Below are positions 52,046 to 61,637 of a stretch of DNA of 64,000 nt, one piece after another. Each line of letters starts with the position of its first letter. The first letter of the stretch is position 1. The DNA lies in assembly GCA_936432065.2 (NCBI GenBank), contig OW386286.2, positions 79,574,452-79,638,451 of the forward strand, read 5' to 3'. The notes under the pieces were generated by a model. The model did no database searches, had not been told where the DNA came from, and saw nothing but the letters and a program-made list of their open reading frames with translations. This stretch comes from Rutpela maculata. Lineage: Eukaryota; Arthropoda; Insecta; Coleoptera; Cerambycidae. Made by a program: the position numbers and the translations under genes.

Positions 52046-54637
52046 CAAGATGGAGTCATTGAGGAGTCGACGAGTCCCTGGTCATCGCCAGTAGTTTTGG
52101 TTGGCAAGAAGGACGGAACGTTAAGATTTTGTGTCGATTATCGAAAATTAAACGATGTCACGAAGAAAGACAGTTACCCATTACCACGAATTGATGACAC
52201 ATTAAGCACGTTGGCAGGCTCACGTTGGTTTTCTACGTTAGACCTTAGGAGTGGATACTGGCAAGTGGGGCTTCACCCGGATGATAAGGAAAAGACAGCG
52301 TTTTCAGCAGGCAGTGGTGTTTATCAATTTACCGTGATGCCTTTTGGACTTTGCAATGCGCCAGCTACCTTTGAAAGATTGATGGAATTCGTACTGCGAG
52401 GGCTAACCTGGAGGACGTGCCTGGTTTACCTTGACGACGTGCTTGTTATGGGACAGGACTTTACAGAACATTTGAAAAATCTTCAAGAAGTATTTGGGCG
52501 AGTCAGGAATGCCCATCTGAAGTTGAACCCGAAGAAGTGCCTGCTATTCCAGAAAGAAGTCAAATTTCTTGGTCACGTGGTGTCTTCGGATGGAATACAA
52601 ACAGACCCCGACAAAATTTCTGCTGTACGAGATTGGCCAAGACCATCTAACGTTCATGAAGTACGGAGCTTCCTTGGCCTCTGCACTTATTATAGGCGCT
52701 TTGTGGAAGGGTTTGCAGAAATTGCGAAGCCACTACACCGGCTGACAGAAGAGAAAGTGCAGTACCAGTGGACACCGGAATGTGAAACGGCATGGAGAAA
52801 ATTGAAGGCAGCTTTATGTACTGGTCCTGTGCTAGCATACCCACAACGGGAAGGACTTTTTATTTTAGACACGGATGCCAGCAATTCTTCGGTCGGTTGC
52901 GTACTGTCCCAAATCCAGAATGGGCAGGAAAGAGTGATCGAGTACTTCAGCAAGGTGCTGTCCAAACCGGAAAGAAATTATTGTGTAACTCGGAAAGAGT
53001 TACTGGCCATCGTTAAATCAGTGGACCATTTTCATAAATATCTTTATGGACGACATTTCAAGATCCGGACCGACCATGCTGCATTAAAATGGCTGTTGCA
53101 GTTGAAAACCCCTGAAGGTCAACTGGCTCGTTGGATAGAACGGTTGCAACAGTATGATTTCAAAATAGAACATCGACCTGGAAGATCTCATAAGAACGCA
53201 GACGCTTTATCTAGAAGACCATGCAAGGAAGATTGCAAGCACTGCCGCCACGTTGAGAAATTGCAGGGTACGGTGGCCGTCAACACTATTAAAATAGAGG
53301 TTCCGGACGATTGGACAACCGAAGCCCTGAGACAAGAACAACTGAATGACACAGAAATTGGGGCTATATTGAGAGCAAAGGAGAAAGGAATTCGACCGGC
53401 GTGGAAGGATGTTTCGGATAAGGCAGTTGGATTGAAGGCTTTGGGGGCCCAATGGGATTCACTTAAAGTCATGAACGAGCTGCTAAAGAGAGCTTGGGAA
53501 AGCCCGGATGGCAGGGAAGTTGTTATGCGTCTAGTCATTCCCAGGTGTCGGGTACCGAAAGTACTTCAGGAAGTGCATAATGGAGCATCCGGTGGGCACT
53601 TCGGCGTTAATAAGACCCTGAATAAAGTACGAGAACGATTTTATTGGGTAAATAGTCGTCAAGATGTGGAAGCTTGGTGTCGCAATTGCAAAATTTGTGC
53701 AGCCAGTAAGGGACCACAGACTAGAAGTAGAGGTGCAATGAAGCAATATAACGTCGGAGCTCCTTTCGAGAGGATCGCAATCGATATAGCCGGCCCATTC
53801 CCAGTAACCAAGGATGGTAACAAGTATATACTGGTTGCCATGGACTATTTTAGTAAGTGGCCAGAGGCCTATGCGATTCCAAACCAAGAAGCAGTCACTG
53901 TCGCCAAAGTCTTGGTAGATAATTTGATATGTCGGTTTGGTGTACCCCTGGAGCTGCACTCAGATCAAGGGAGGAACTTTGAGTCAGAGGTGTTTCAGCA
54001 AATCTGCAAGTTATTGGGGATACATAAAACACGGACAACAGCCCTTCACCCGCAATCAGATGGAATGGTGGAACGACATAACAAGACCATGAAAGAACAT
54101 CTCTCTAAAGTGGTTCATAAGAATCAACGTGATTGGGATCTCCACATACCGTTCTTCCTCATGGCATACAGAGCTGCTATCCACGAGTCTACGAAACAAA
54201 CTCCAGCCCGTGTAGTATTTGGACATGAGATCAGACTGCCGTGTGATTTGATTTTCGGAACTCCAGGCGGAGAACAGCTTCCTGTGAACAGCTATGTGGA
54301 TGAAATGAGTGAACGGCTAAGAAATGTTCATGAGCTGGTTAGAGACCAAATCACCATAGCCAGTGACCGAATGAAGGCTCGATACGACCGTAAGGGTAGT
54401 TCAGAAGGGTTCAAGGCAGGAGATCTGGTTTGGCTGTATAACCCACAGCGAAAGAAAGGGAAGTCACCGAAACTTCAACGTCCTTGGGAAGGACCTTATA
54501 CTGTTATTACCCGAATAAATGATGTCGTTTATCGGATTCAACGAAACAAAAAGTCCAAGATGAAGATCGTACACTTGGATAGGCTGGCGAAGTATGTGAA
54601 AGAGGCTGAATTGCCTGACCGGGACGTTCAGGCTTAA
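52046..54637 (+). CDS. pol: Gypsy C RT, RNase H and integrase
   Basis: From GVIEESTSPWSSPVVLVGKK the frame is open to 54637. RT: LRFCVDYRKLNDV, FSTLDLRSGYWQV, MPFGLCNAPATFERL and the catalytic box YLDD (~52427-52438). RNase H: FILDTDASNSSVGCVLSQ, TRKELLAIVKSVDHF, RTDHAALKWLL and HKNADALSRRP. Integrase: HHCC domain (HNGASGGHFGVNKTLN ... CRNCKIC), the DDE core (IDIAGPFP; HSDQGRNFES; HPQSDGMVERHN) and a C-terminal AGDLVWLYNPQRKKGKSPKL domain. All catalytic residues are present. No env follows; a PPT and the 3' LTR come next. Confidence 0.9.
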   Translation, partial: QDGVIEESTSPWSSPVVLVGKKDGTLRFCVDYRKLNDVTKKDSYPLPRIDDTLSTLAGSRWFSTLDLRSGYWQVGLHPDDKEKTAFSAGSGVYQFTVMPFGLCNAPATFERLMEFVLRGLTWRTCLVYLDDVLVMGQDFTEHLKNLQEVFGRVRNAHLKLNPKKCLLFQKEVKFLGHVVSSDGIQTDPDKISAVRDWPRPSNVHEVRSFLGLCTYYRRFVEGFAEIAKPLHRLTEEKVQYQWTPECETAWRKLKAALCTGPVLAYPQREGLFILDTDASNSSVGCVLSQIQNGQERVIEYFSKVLSKPERNYCVTRKELLAIVKSVDHFHKYLYGRHFKIRTDHAALKWLLQLKTPEGQLARWIERLQQYDFKIEHRPGRSHKNADALSRRPCKEDCKHCRHVEKLQGTVAVNTIKIEVPDDWTTEALRQEQLNDTEIGAILRAKEKGIRPAWKDVSDKAVGLKALGAQWDSLKVMNELLKRAWESPDGREVVMRLVIPRCRVPKVLQEVHNGASGGHFGVNKTLNKVRERFYWVNSRQDVEAWCRNCKICAASKGPQTRSRGAMKQYNVGAPFERIAIDIAGPFPVTKDGNKYILVAMDYFSKWPEAYAIPNQEAVTVAKVLVDNLICRFGVPLELHSDQGRNFESEVFQQICKLLGIHKTRTTALHPQSDGMVERHNKTMKEHLSKVVHKNQRDWDLHIPFFLMAYRAAIHESTKQTPARVVFGHEIRLPCDLIFGTPGGEQLPVNSYVDEMSERLRNVHELVRDQITIASDRMKARYDRKGSSEGFKAGDLVWLYNPQRKKGKSPKLQRPWEGPYTVITRINDVVYRIQRNKKSKMKIVHLDRLAKYVKEAELPDRDVQA

Positions 54638-54648
54638 GGAGGGGGCAG
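54638..54648 (+). other. Gypsy C polypurine tract
   Basis: AGGAGGGGGCAG region immediately before the 3' LTR. Confidence 0.8.
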
Positions 54649-55043
54649 TGTAATGTGTTACAACCCCTAGAATGATGTATTTGCACCTACTCGAAAAAGA
54701 ACCTACCAGAAGATTCCAAAGTGACATCTGGAATTATCTAGAGAATGGTGGCGTCATCACAGAACAATCGAGATCTGTCATTTTTAGGTATAAAAGACCG
54801 ACCGCATTCTCCGCGAGTAGTTCAGTAGTTCAGAAAGTATAGAAAGTGAGGTTAAGACTTCAAAGATAAACAAAGTGATAAACATTGTGATTTTAGTCAG
54901 TAAAGTGTATTTAAATTAATAATAGGATTGTGAAGTATCCAGTAAATATTTAATAAAGTGTGTTAGTGGACATCTCTTGTTATAATTTTTGGAACCCACG
55001 GAATTTGCAAGGGGTAGTTTCCTAAGGGTGGAAACACGTCACA
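54649..55043 (+). repeat. Gypsy C 3' LTR
   Basis: 395 bp. It is like the 5' LTR plus a 17-bp insertion near 54963-54980 (GTGGACATCTCTTGTTA). Confidence 0.9.
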
Positions 55044-55133
55044 ATACGCTAGAGCATTGACTGGGTTTGCGATTTTTTCACTTCGGTATAATTGTTTATG
55101 AGCGATCAAACTGGTTTAGTATTGTTTTTATAG

Positions 55134-55625
55134 TCCAATCAACGAAGGAAAAATAGGGGAAATAATTCGTGCAGATGCCATTTTTTGTATAGTTGTCGAG
55201 GGGTGTGGGGGAGTGCCTTGAACAACATACTAAAAGTCCTGTTAATACTTTACGAGATATAGAGGGTGGAAAAATCATATTTTAATGGTATAAAATGAAA
55301 ATTTGATGTTAAATGAAGTCGGTTCAAACCGAATATTAATGTCTGTACAACATCTAAGTGCTAAGGATCAATATCCTATATGAAAAATGAATAGGGACCT
55401 ATTTATAGAAAATTTCATCCAATTTAGTTCTGGATAAAAATACTTTTTTGCATAAAAAAACGTGAAGAGAGACCTTCAAACTACGCCCCACCCTCCTCGC
55501 TCACCACCCACCGGTCAGGACTTTTAGTATGTTGTTCAGGGCACTCCCCTCGACAACTGTACTAAAACTGGCCTCTACAGGAACTATTTTCCCTAATCGG
55601 CCTTTTTTGGACTTCGTTGACTGGA
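55134..55625. mobile_element. MITE with ~110-bp terminal inverted repeats
   Basis: The left arm begins TCCAATCAACGAAGG and includes AGTTGTCGAGGGG and GAACAACATACTAAAAGTCCTG; the right arm has the reverse complement, ending CTTCGTTGACTGGA. The interior is AT-rich and non-coding. It interrupts the minus-strand LINE upstream of Gypsy C. Confidence 0.75.
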
Positions 55626-55795
55626 TTATTAGGGGTTTTTAGACAATTTACATTTGTGTTTTCTTTTTGCTACTCGTACTACTTGTTTTAGTGTTTTGGT
55701 ATATCTTGTGCCCTTTGTAAGCCAAGATTTATTTTTACATTTTGATGTCTGAATCATTTTAAAATCGAAAATTAGATTTAATATGTTTTAGAGTG
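55626..55795 (-). pseudogene. Upstream piece of the minus-strand LINE
   Basis: The minus strand reads KMIQTSKCKNKSWLTKGTRY, then TKTLKQVVRVAKRKHKCKLSKNP. This is the stretch between endonuclease and RT in jockey/CR1-type proteins (the WLTKGIK motif). It belongs to the same LINE as 47956-48824. Confidence 0.6.
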
Positions 55796-55958
55796 AATAG
55801 AAATATGTCATATTCAAGATTGGGATCGGAAGCCTCATACAGATTATCCCAATTTTTTTTTAATTGTTACCTATACTGTTCAATTGAGAATATTCTGTTT
55901 TATAAGGTATTGACCGTTTTACTGTTTTGCATATTGTATCTATTTTTAATAGTAGATT

Positions 55959-56077
55959 GTAATACAAGTGTGGTAAGGGCTTCATTGCAAAACGATGTAT
56001 GAAAGTAGGAACACGAGCGCAGCGAGTGTTCCTATCATACGAGTTTTGCAATGAAGCTTACCACATGTGTGTTACAT
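55959..56077. repeat. Hairpin repeat centred on GAGCGCAGCGAG
   Basis: GTGTGGTAAGGGCTTCATTGCAAAAC and AGTAGGAACAC are mirrored by GTGTTCCT and GTTTTGCAATGAAGCTTACCACA. Arms ~50 bp. It may be a small MITE. Confidence 0.8.
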
Positions 56078-56129
56078 ACTATTTTTTCTACGGTTGTGAA
56101 GTCATTTCCCTTTTTTAAAGTCTTTCCAA

Positions 56130-56430
56130 AATTTTAAATTTGCTGCCTGTCAGATTCTATTTAAAGTGACATTTTCCGCAGCCATTCTAAAGTTAGAAAA
56201 TTTGACTTTGTAATTGCAATTCATGTGTAATTAATGTATATTTATAGAATTTAATTGTTATACCAGTAAGTAATATAAAATTCTTTAAGGTAAACACACT
56301 ATTTTATTACGGTGTGTGAAGATGTATTCAAGGCGTGTTGCAAATTCTTCGCCGCACGGCGTGCGGCAAAGTGATATTTTCTACAGTCATTTTGAAGTTA
56401 GAAAATTTGACTTTCAGCACAATAATCGTA
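56130..56430. repeat. Two diverged direct repeats
   Basis: AAAGTGACATTTTCCGCAGC ... AAGTTAGAAAATTTGACTTT at ~56164-56207 recurs at ~56369-56416. A perfect palindrome GCCGCACGGCGTGCGGC lies between (~56351-56367). Confidence 0.7.
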
Positions 56431-56585
56431 GAAAAAAATAATTCTGCATGATCAGATAGTGCGTTTTGTCCTACGCTTTCTAGAGTTTCATTTTCAAAAA
56501 TAAAAATGTTGTCTAGGCATGACAATGCCTCTTTTAAGATTCTACAAAATATTTTATATACATTTTTTTCGTATCTATTATTATT

Positions 56586-57615
56586 AGGCTTTGGGAAGTC
56601 TCGACATTTTCAAAGTCCCGGGACACGAGACATCACAAGATCAAAGTCCCGGGACTTCGAGATTTTTCAAAATAAAATTGGAATCGAGTTAATTTTTGGC
56701 GAGATGTATCAATAAAATCGCCATTTTAGTAAAAATCAACATTTATCGAACATAAAATCAAATTCTAACATTTCTGACATTAGTTAAAGTCTAAACAATT
56801 CGTATGTTTAATTCTCATACACAGATTCATTTTTTGGAAATAAAATCTTATAATTATAAAATATAAAACATACTTAGTAAAAGTATTCATACTATCATCA
56901 ATATTCATCATTTAGTTTCTAACCATTAGTCATATAAATAATCCCACTAATAGGGAACGTGAGTTGAGTTTATACCGTCGTGAGACTGATGATTCGTCGT
57001 TGCGATAGTAATTCTGCTCAGTACGAGAGGAACCGCAGGTTCGGATATTTGGTTCACGCACTCGCTCGAGCGGGCGGGCGGTGGTGCGAAACTACGAACC
57101 GTGGGATTATGCCTGAACGCCTCTAAGATCCTATCCTTTCTGGTCGAAAGTGGCAATGATATCTCTTGGAGTTCCGAGAGTGGAAAGGCTCAAAACAATG
57201 TCATTTTACTAGGCGGTCGCGGTTCGCCGCGATCGTCGCACTTGCCTATCAATTAGTCTTTTTTTCTAATTTAATAAAATATTCTTTTAAAAAAATTAGT
57301 GCATTAACAACTTTGTACGACAAACCGTTTCTGATTTTTGTAATAATGCCTCCGGAAAGAGAACACTCTCAATAGATGTCGATTTTATTGTGTATAGTAA
57401 GTTACGTACGTACGAGTATCAAGTAATTACTCGTTAAACTAACAGTGACAGAGTGCGGGAAGCCTGAACTAATGAAGCTTATTATGATCTTTTGTTAATA
57501 AAATTATTACAAGCGTGTCTCGAGTCTCGACCCGAAAGTCCCGGGACACGAGACAATGAAATTTGGGAAAAGTCCCGGGACTTCGAGACACGAGACGTCC
57601 CGGGACCCAAACCCT
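56586..57615. mobile_element. TIR element carrying a 28S rRNA fragment
   Basis: Ends AGGCTTTGGG and CCCAAACCCT are inverted. Both subterminal regions hold repeated AGTCCCGGGACACGAGAC-type units (56611-56660, 57535-57605). No transposase is seen. The interior includes 56942-57247, a piece of 28S rRNA. Target duplications are not clear. Confidence 0.6.
56942..57247 (+). pseudogene. 28S rRNA 3'-region fragment
   Basis: The sequence follows the 3' part of insect 28S rRNA: CCCACTAATAGGGAACGTGAG, then the sarcin-ricin loop CTCAGTACGAGAGGAACCG (57017-57035), GTGGGATTATGCCTGAACGC, GGCAATGATATCTCTTGGAG and TTTTACTAGGCGGTCGCGG. A stretch of about 20 bases expected between GTGAGAC and TGATGA is missing, with several point changes. 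It is a dead fragment outside any rDNA unit. Confidence 0.85.
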
Positions 57616-57623
57616 AATTATTA

Positions 57624-58350
57624 TACTCTTCGCAAGTACGGAAATGAAAAGTATATTGCATTTGACCAACACATTTCTAAAACCGTAAGAATCGCTCGTA
57701 GACAAAAAAAAATCACGTCATTGTATTAGTCATAGAATTGTAAATAACTTTCAAAATATTTGTCGTTTGTCCGTCTTTCTGTCGTCTGTCGTCTGTCGTC
57801 TGTCGTCTGTTCATCTGTCCGTCTGCCTCTCCGTGTGTCATGTTTTTATAAGTCCGACAACCTACGAGAGAAAACTCCAAATTTATTGAAATTTGAATAA
57901 CAAGTCAATGTTAGGGGAAGATCTCCAGAGCTTCTGAATAAAATCGGTCGGTAAATATGAAAGTTACAAAACATTTGAAGAAAGAAGTGCATGCGAAGAG
58001 TGCCGGACACTTTGATAAGATCGTAGGTTTAATTGCTATACTCGCAATTTTAATCATCTCATGATGATACCGTCTTGATTGTCGAAACGCTGATTAGTAT
58101 ACCAATTAGTATTGACAGAATCTTACCAAAAGTGTTGCAACACTCGTTACGTGCATTTTTTTCTAAATGTTTCATAACCATTATATTTACGAATCGAGTT
58201 TTTTCAAAAACTAGTTTTTCCTCCAGCGAACACTGACTTACTGTCCAAATTTCAATAAAACCGGGCTTGTCTCTCTTAAGTTATTGTGCTTACAAAAGCA
58301 AATGGACAGATGAATGGACTGATAGAAAACGGACATTTTGAAAGTTTTTC
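57624..58350. repeat. Dispersed TIR-like repeats in two orientations, with (GTCGTCT)n
   Basis: 57624-57780 matches 46410-46695 (other strand). 58005-58020 has ATGCGAAGAGTG, the inverted end. 58225-58350 is again the inverse orientation (CCAAATTTCAATAAAACCGG, GGACATTTTGAAAGTT). 57782-57835 is a short (GTCTGTC) tract. Confidence 0.55.
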
Positions 58351-58429
58351 AGAATTCTATGACTAACACTGTGAGGAAGATTATATTAATAGATACGGAA
58401 AAATGCACATTGCACATCAGGCGGCTCGA

Positions 58430-59058
58430 GCGCATCAGTTTGAGTTCAGGACTTTTAGTATGTCTAACAGTACTGAATGAACATGTTTGCCAAATTTCAA
58501 AACTTGATCAGTTATTTTCTTCTAATTTCTCCTATCAGTACAATGCTAATATAGATATTTGCAGTGAAGAATCAAATTAATTAAATTGGTGTATATCATA
58601 AAAATTTTAATAAATACACAATAGCCAACTAATCTAATTATGTCATAATAATTATTTATTGAGGCCAGGATCAGGTATTTATATTTTGTTAGTAATGGCG
58701 CGTTGTCGGTTTCTGATAATTATTATTATCCATTGATTTACGGATCAGCATTATTAATTAAAATCCCCGGAAGTGCTTTGAAATAATAACTTACTATTGG
58801 TTTAATAATAATACTGATAAATTTGGACAAGTAATATTGAAATTTTGCTATTAATTATCAAACTTTATTAAAGTAATGGTTATTATGACAAATTTAATTT
58901 AAACTATTACTCGTATGTAGTTGAAATAGCAAAACAAAGAGCATAGTTCATTTTTTATAGAATAGAACACTGAATAGAATAGAATAGATATTATATTTTA
59001 TTAACCATAAATCATTGTTACAAGAACAATATCGGTTTTGCCATACTAAGTGTATATA
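58430..59058. other. Gene-free stretch
   Basis: AT-rich DNA. A short GAATAGAATAGAATAGA tract lies at ~58970. Nothing else is supported. Confidence 0.5.
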
Positions 59059-60320
59059 CAGTGTGTGCGATTTAAGACCGCAACACCCCGTTATTTTGGT
59101 ACGCGTTGGCCGATTTTAATTTTTTCTTTGAGATATAGTGCTCGATGAGCTTTATTTGACTGTTTTGAAGATACTGTAATTTTCATATTTTCAAGGCCTA
59201 CTAACTATGCTCCTCTAAATGTGTCGAAATTTCGAGATCGACTATTAGGCAATTTTTTATCAGCAAATTGGATAGCGTATTCGATTCACAGTTGTCTTAA
59301 ATACCTCTGTACAAGATTTCAGCTCGATACTTCATATAGGGTGTTTGTTATTCAATAGTCAAATTTAAAATTTCTCACTGTTCGACTGGCCCTGTATAAA
59401 AGTCGGTTAGGTTTACTAAAAAGATAAAGTAGTCATTCGACTTAAGGAACATCAGACACTAAATGAGGAAGAAAAAGGAAAAGTTATTCTTTAAATAAAT
59501 AGTGCTTCTATGCATTATTCGGTTGCTGTACGTAGGTGCCTTAATGAAAATTTTTCAAACAAATGGATTGGACGGAATAGCTTTTCTTTTCCTTCCTTAT
59601 TTAGTGACATCCACATCAGATACTAAATAAGGAAGAAAAAAGAAAAGCTAGGCCGTCTAATCCATTTAATAATAGTAATAATAATAATATTTTTATTTAC
59701 CATAAAAATACAGTCTGCATGGTAAATAGGCACCATTTCACCTAGATGGTGCTCTTCCAATGGCCTTAAATACAATACAATACCATAAAAGACAATAAAA
59801 GTGTTTGTTTGAAAGTTGAAATTTGTTTGAAAAATTTTCGTTAAGGCACCTACGTACAACAGCCGAATAATGTATAGAAGCACTATTTATTTAAAGAATA
59901 ACTTTTCTTTTTTCTCCCTCATTTAGTGTCTAATGTTTCTTAAGTCGAATGACTACTTTATATTTTTAGTAAACCTAAGCGATTTTTATACAGGGCCAGT
60001 CGAAAAGTGAGAAATGTAAATTTGGCTATTGAATAACAAACACCCTATACGAGGTATCGAGCTAAAATTTTGTATAGAGGTGTTTGAGACAACTGCGAAT
60101 CGAACACGCTATCCAATTTGCCGATAAAAAATTGCCTAATAGTCGATCTCGAAATTTCGACCCATTTAGAGGAGCATAGTAGGCTTTGAAAATATGAAAA
60201 TTACAAAATCTTCAAAACAGTCAAATAAAGCTCATCGAGCACTATATTTCAAAAAAAAATTAAAATCGGCCAACGCGTTCCAAAATAACGGGGTGTTGCA
60301 GTCTTAAATTGCACACACTG
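59059..60320. mobile_element. Mariner-type foldback element (TA target)
   Basis: The ends CAGTGTGTGCGATTTAAGA and TCTTAAATTGCACACACTG are inverted and flanked by TATA. Arms of ~500 bp match throughout (CCGTTATTTTGG, GCTCGATGAGC, CGAAATTTCGA). The right arm contains an extra ~150 bp (59666-59810), a LINE-like tail. No transposase. Confidence 0.7.
59666..59810 (-). mobile_element. LINE 3' tail fragment
   Basis: On the minus strand it reads GGCCATTGGAAGAGCACCAT, GGTGCCTATTTACCATGCAG and GGTAAATAAAAATATTATT, ending in (ATT)n, like the 3' ends of jockey/CR1-type LINEs. It lies only in the right arm of the foldback element. Confidence 0.5.
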
Positions 60321-60352
60321 TATAAGATAATAGAAACAAATATAAAAATAAT

Positions 60353-61545
60353 ACAGCCCCACAAAAAAAAAGTTTTTGATCTGGATGACTTACCATAGTA
60401 TTCCTATGTATTTTTCGTCGCTGAATCTGAATCCGAGGTCAAAAAAATTCGTATACCCCCAAACTTTTGCGCTACAGCCAAAAACAACCCCGAAAATGCA
60501 TACATCAGGATTCAATGAATGGATGTAAAAGAATGGTGAAAAACATGGGAAGGGAAAATTTTTTATATTCAGCAGTCACTTACTTGAATATTGACTGGAA
60601 AACTACCTTTATAATATGCTGAAAACTCCCCCTGTACAAGTATAGAATATATAAATGCCAATAAATCACGAGAAATGTTAAAGTTTTTATAGTTTGGAAT
60701 ACAAAACATGAATCTTACGCGTGTCTCAAAACCACCCATATAACAGGGTGGAAGCCACCCTTATATAAAAATAGACTGCGTGAATACCAATTGTGGGAAA
60801 TGGAGGAGTTTTCGATGTTTTAATTCCAGAATAAAATCTTGGGTGACCCTGTTCTACCTTATTCTTAGTCGGTACAAAAACTACCCTTATTACAGAGTAA
60901 AGCACAAATGCCAATAAATCACGGGAAATAACTTTTTTATAGTTTAAGTACAGAACATGAATCTGGAGTGACTCCCAGGGCACCTCGCTTACTCGTGACC
61001 CAAAATCTCTTCTATAAAGAGTGGTAGCCACCCTTATAAAAGAATAAATTGCATGAATAGCAATAAATCGTGGAAAATGTTGGAGTTTTCATTGTTTCAG
61101 TTCCTGAATAGATTCTTGAGTGACGTTGATCTACCTTATTCTCACTTAGTACCCAAGATCATCCCTAAAAAACCACTCCTACATAATAAAATGTACTTAT
61201 GCCAGTATTTCAATTTTTTTTTCAGAATACCTTTTCTTCTCATTTTCAAATGATCTCCTCACTGGCTCTCTTTTATGTTCTTCGTGCGTGTCTCTTTTCA
61301 TAGACCAACAGTGGTCTATGCTGAATATGATACATTTTCCCTTCCCATGTTTTTCACCATTCATTTACATCCATTCATTGAATCCTGATGTATGGGACCA
61401 TTTTCGGGGTTGTTTTTGACTGTAGCGCAAAAGTTTGGGGGTATACGAATTTTTTTGATCTCGGATTCGGATTCAGCGTCGAAGAACACATAGGAATACT
61501 ATGGTCAGTCATCCAGATCAAAAACTTTTTTTTTTGTGGGGCTGT
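60353..61545. mobile_element. TIR element with internal tandem repeats
   Basis: The terminal inverted repeats of ~200 bp begin ACAGCCCCACAAAAAAAAAG and share GATCTGGATGACT, CCCCCAAACTTTTGCGCTACAG and ATTCAATGAATGGATGTAAA. Between them are four units of ~125-150 bp marked by GCCAATAAATCACGGGAAAT (near 60655, 60782, 60906, 61054). No coding frame. Confidence 0.7.
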
Positions 61546-61637
61546 GTAATGTATAAAACAAAACAAAAGTTGTATAAAATGTATAAAAAACCAGCAAAAA
61601 ATAAACAATATATTGTATATTGTACATACAGATATAT

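Larger units (their letters stand above)
48825..55043 (+). mobile_element. Gypsy C: LTR retrotransposon (mdg3-like PBS), 4-bp ATAC duplication
   Basis: LTRs 48825-49202 and 54649-55043 bracket PBS, gag, PR, RT-RNase H-integrase and a PPT, with no env. ATAC flanks both ends (48821-48824, 55044-55047). Apart from a 17-bp insertion in the 3' LTR, I see only about two base differences between the LTRs, so the insertion is recent. It lies in a minus-strand LINE. Coding damage: one TGA in gag and one frameshift between PR and RT; RT to integrase is intact. Confidence 0.9.

Noticed and set aside
56942..57247. Functional rDNA unit
   Set aside because: Only a mutated 306-bp fragment with an internal deletion and no flanking rDNA.
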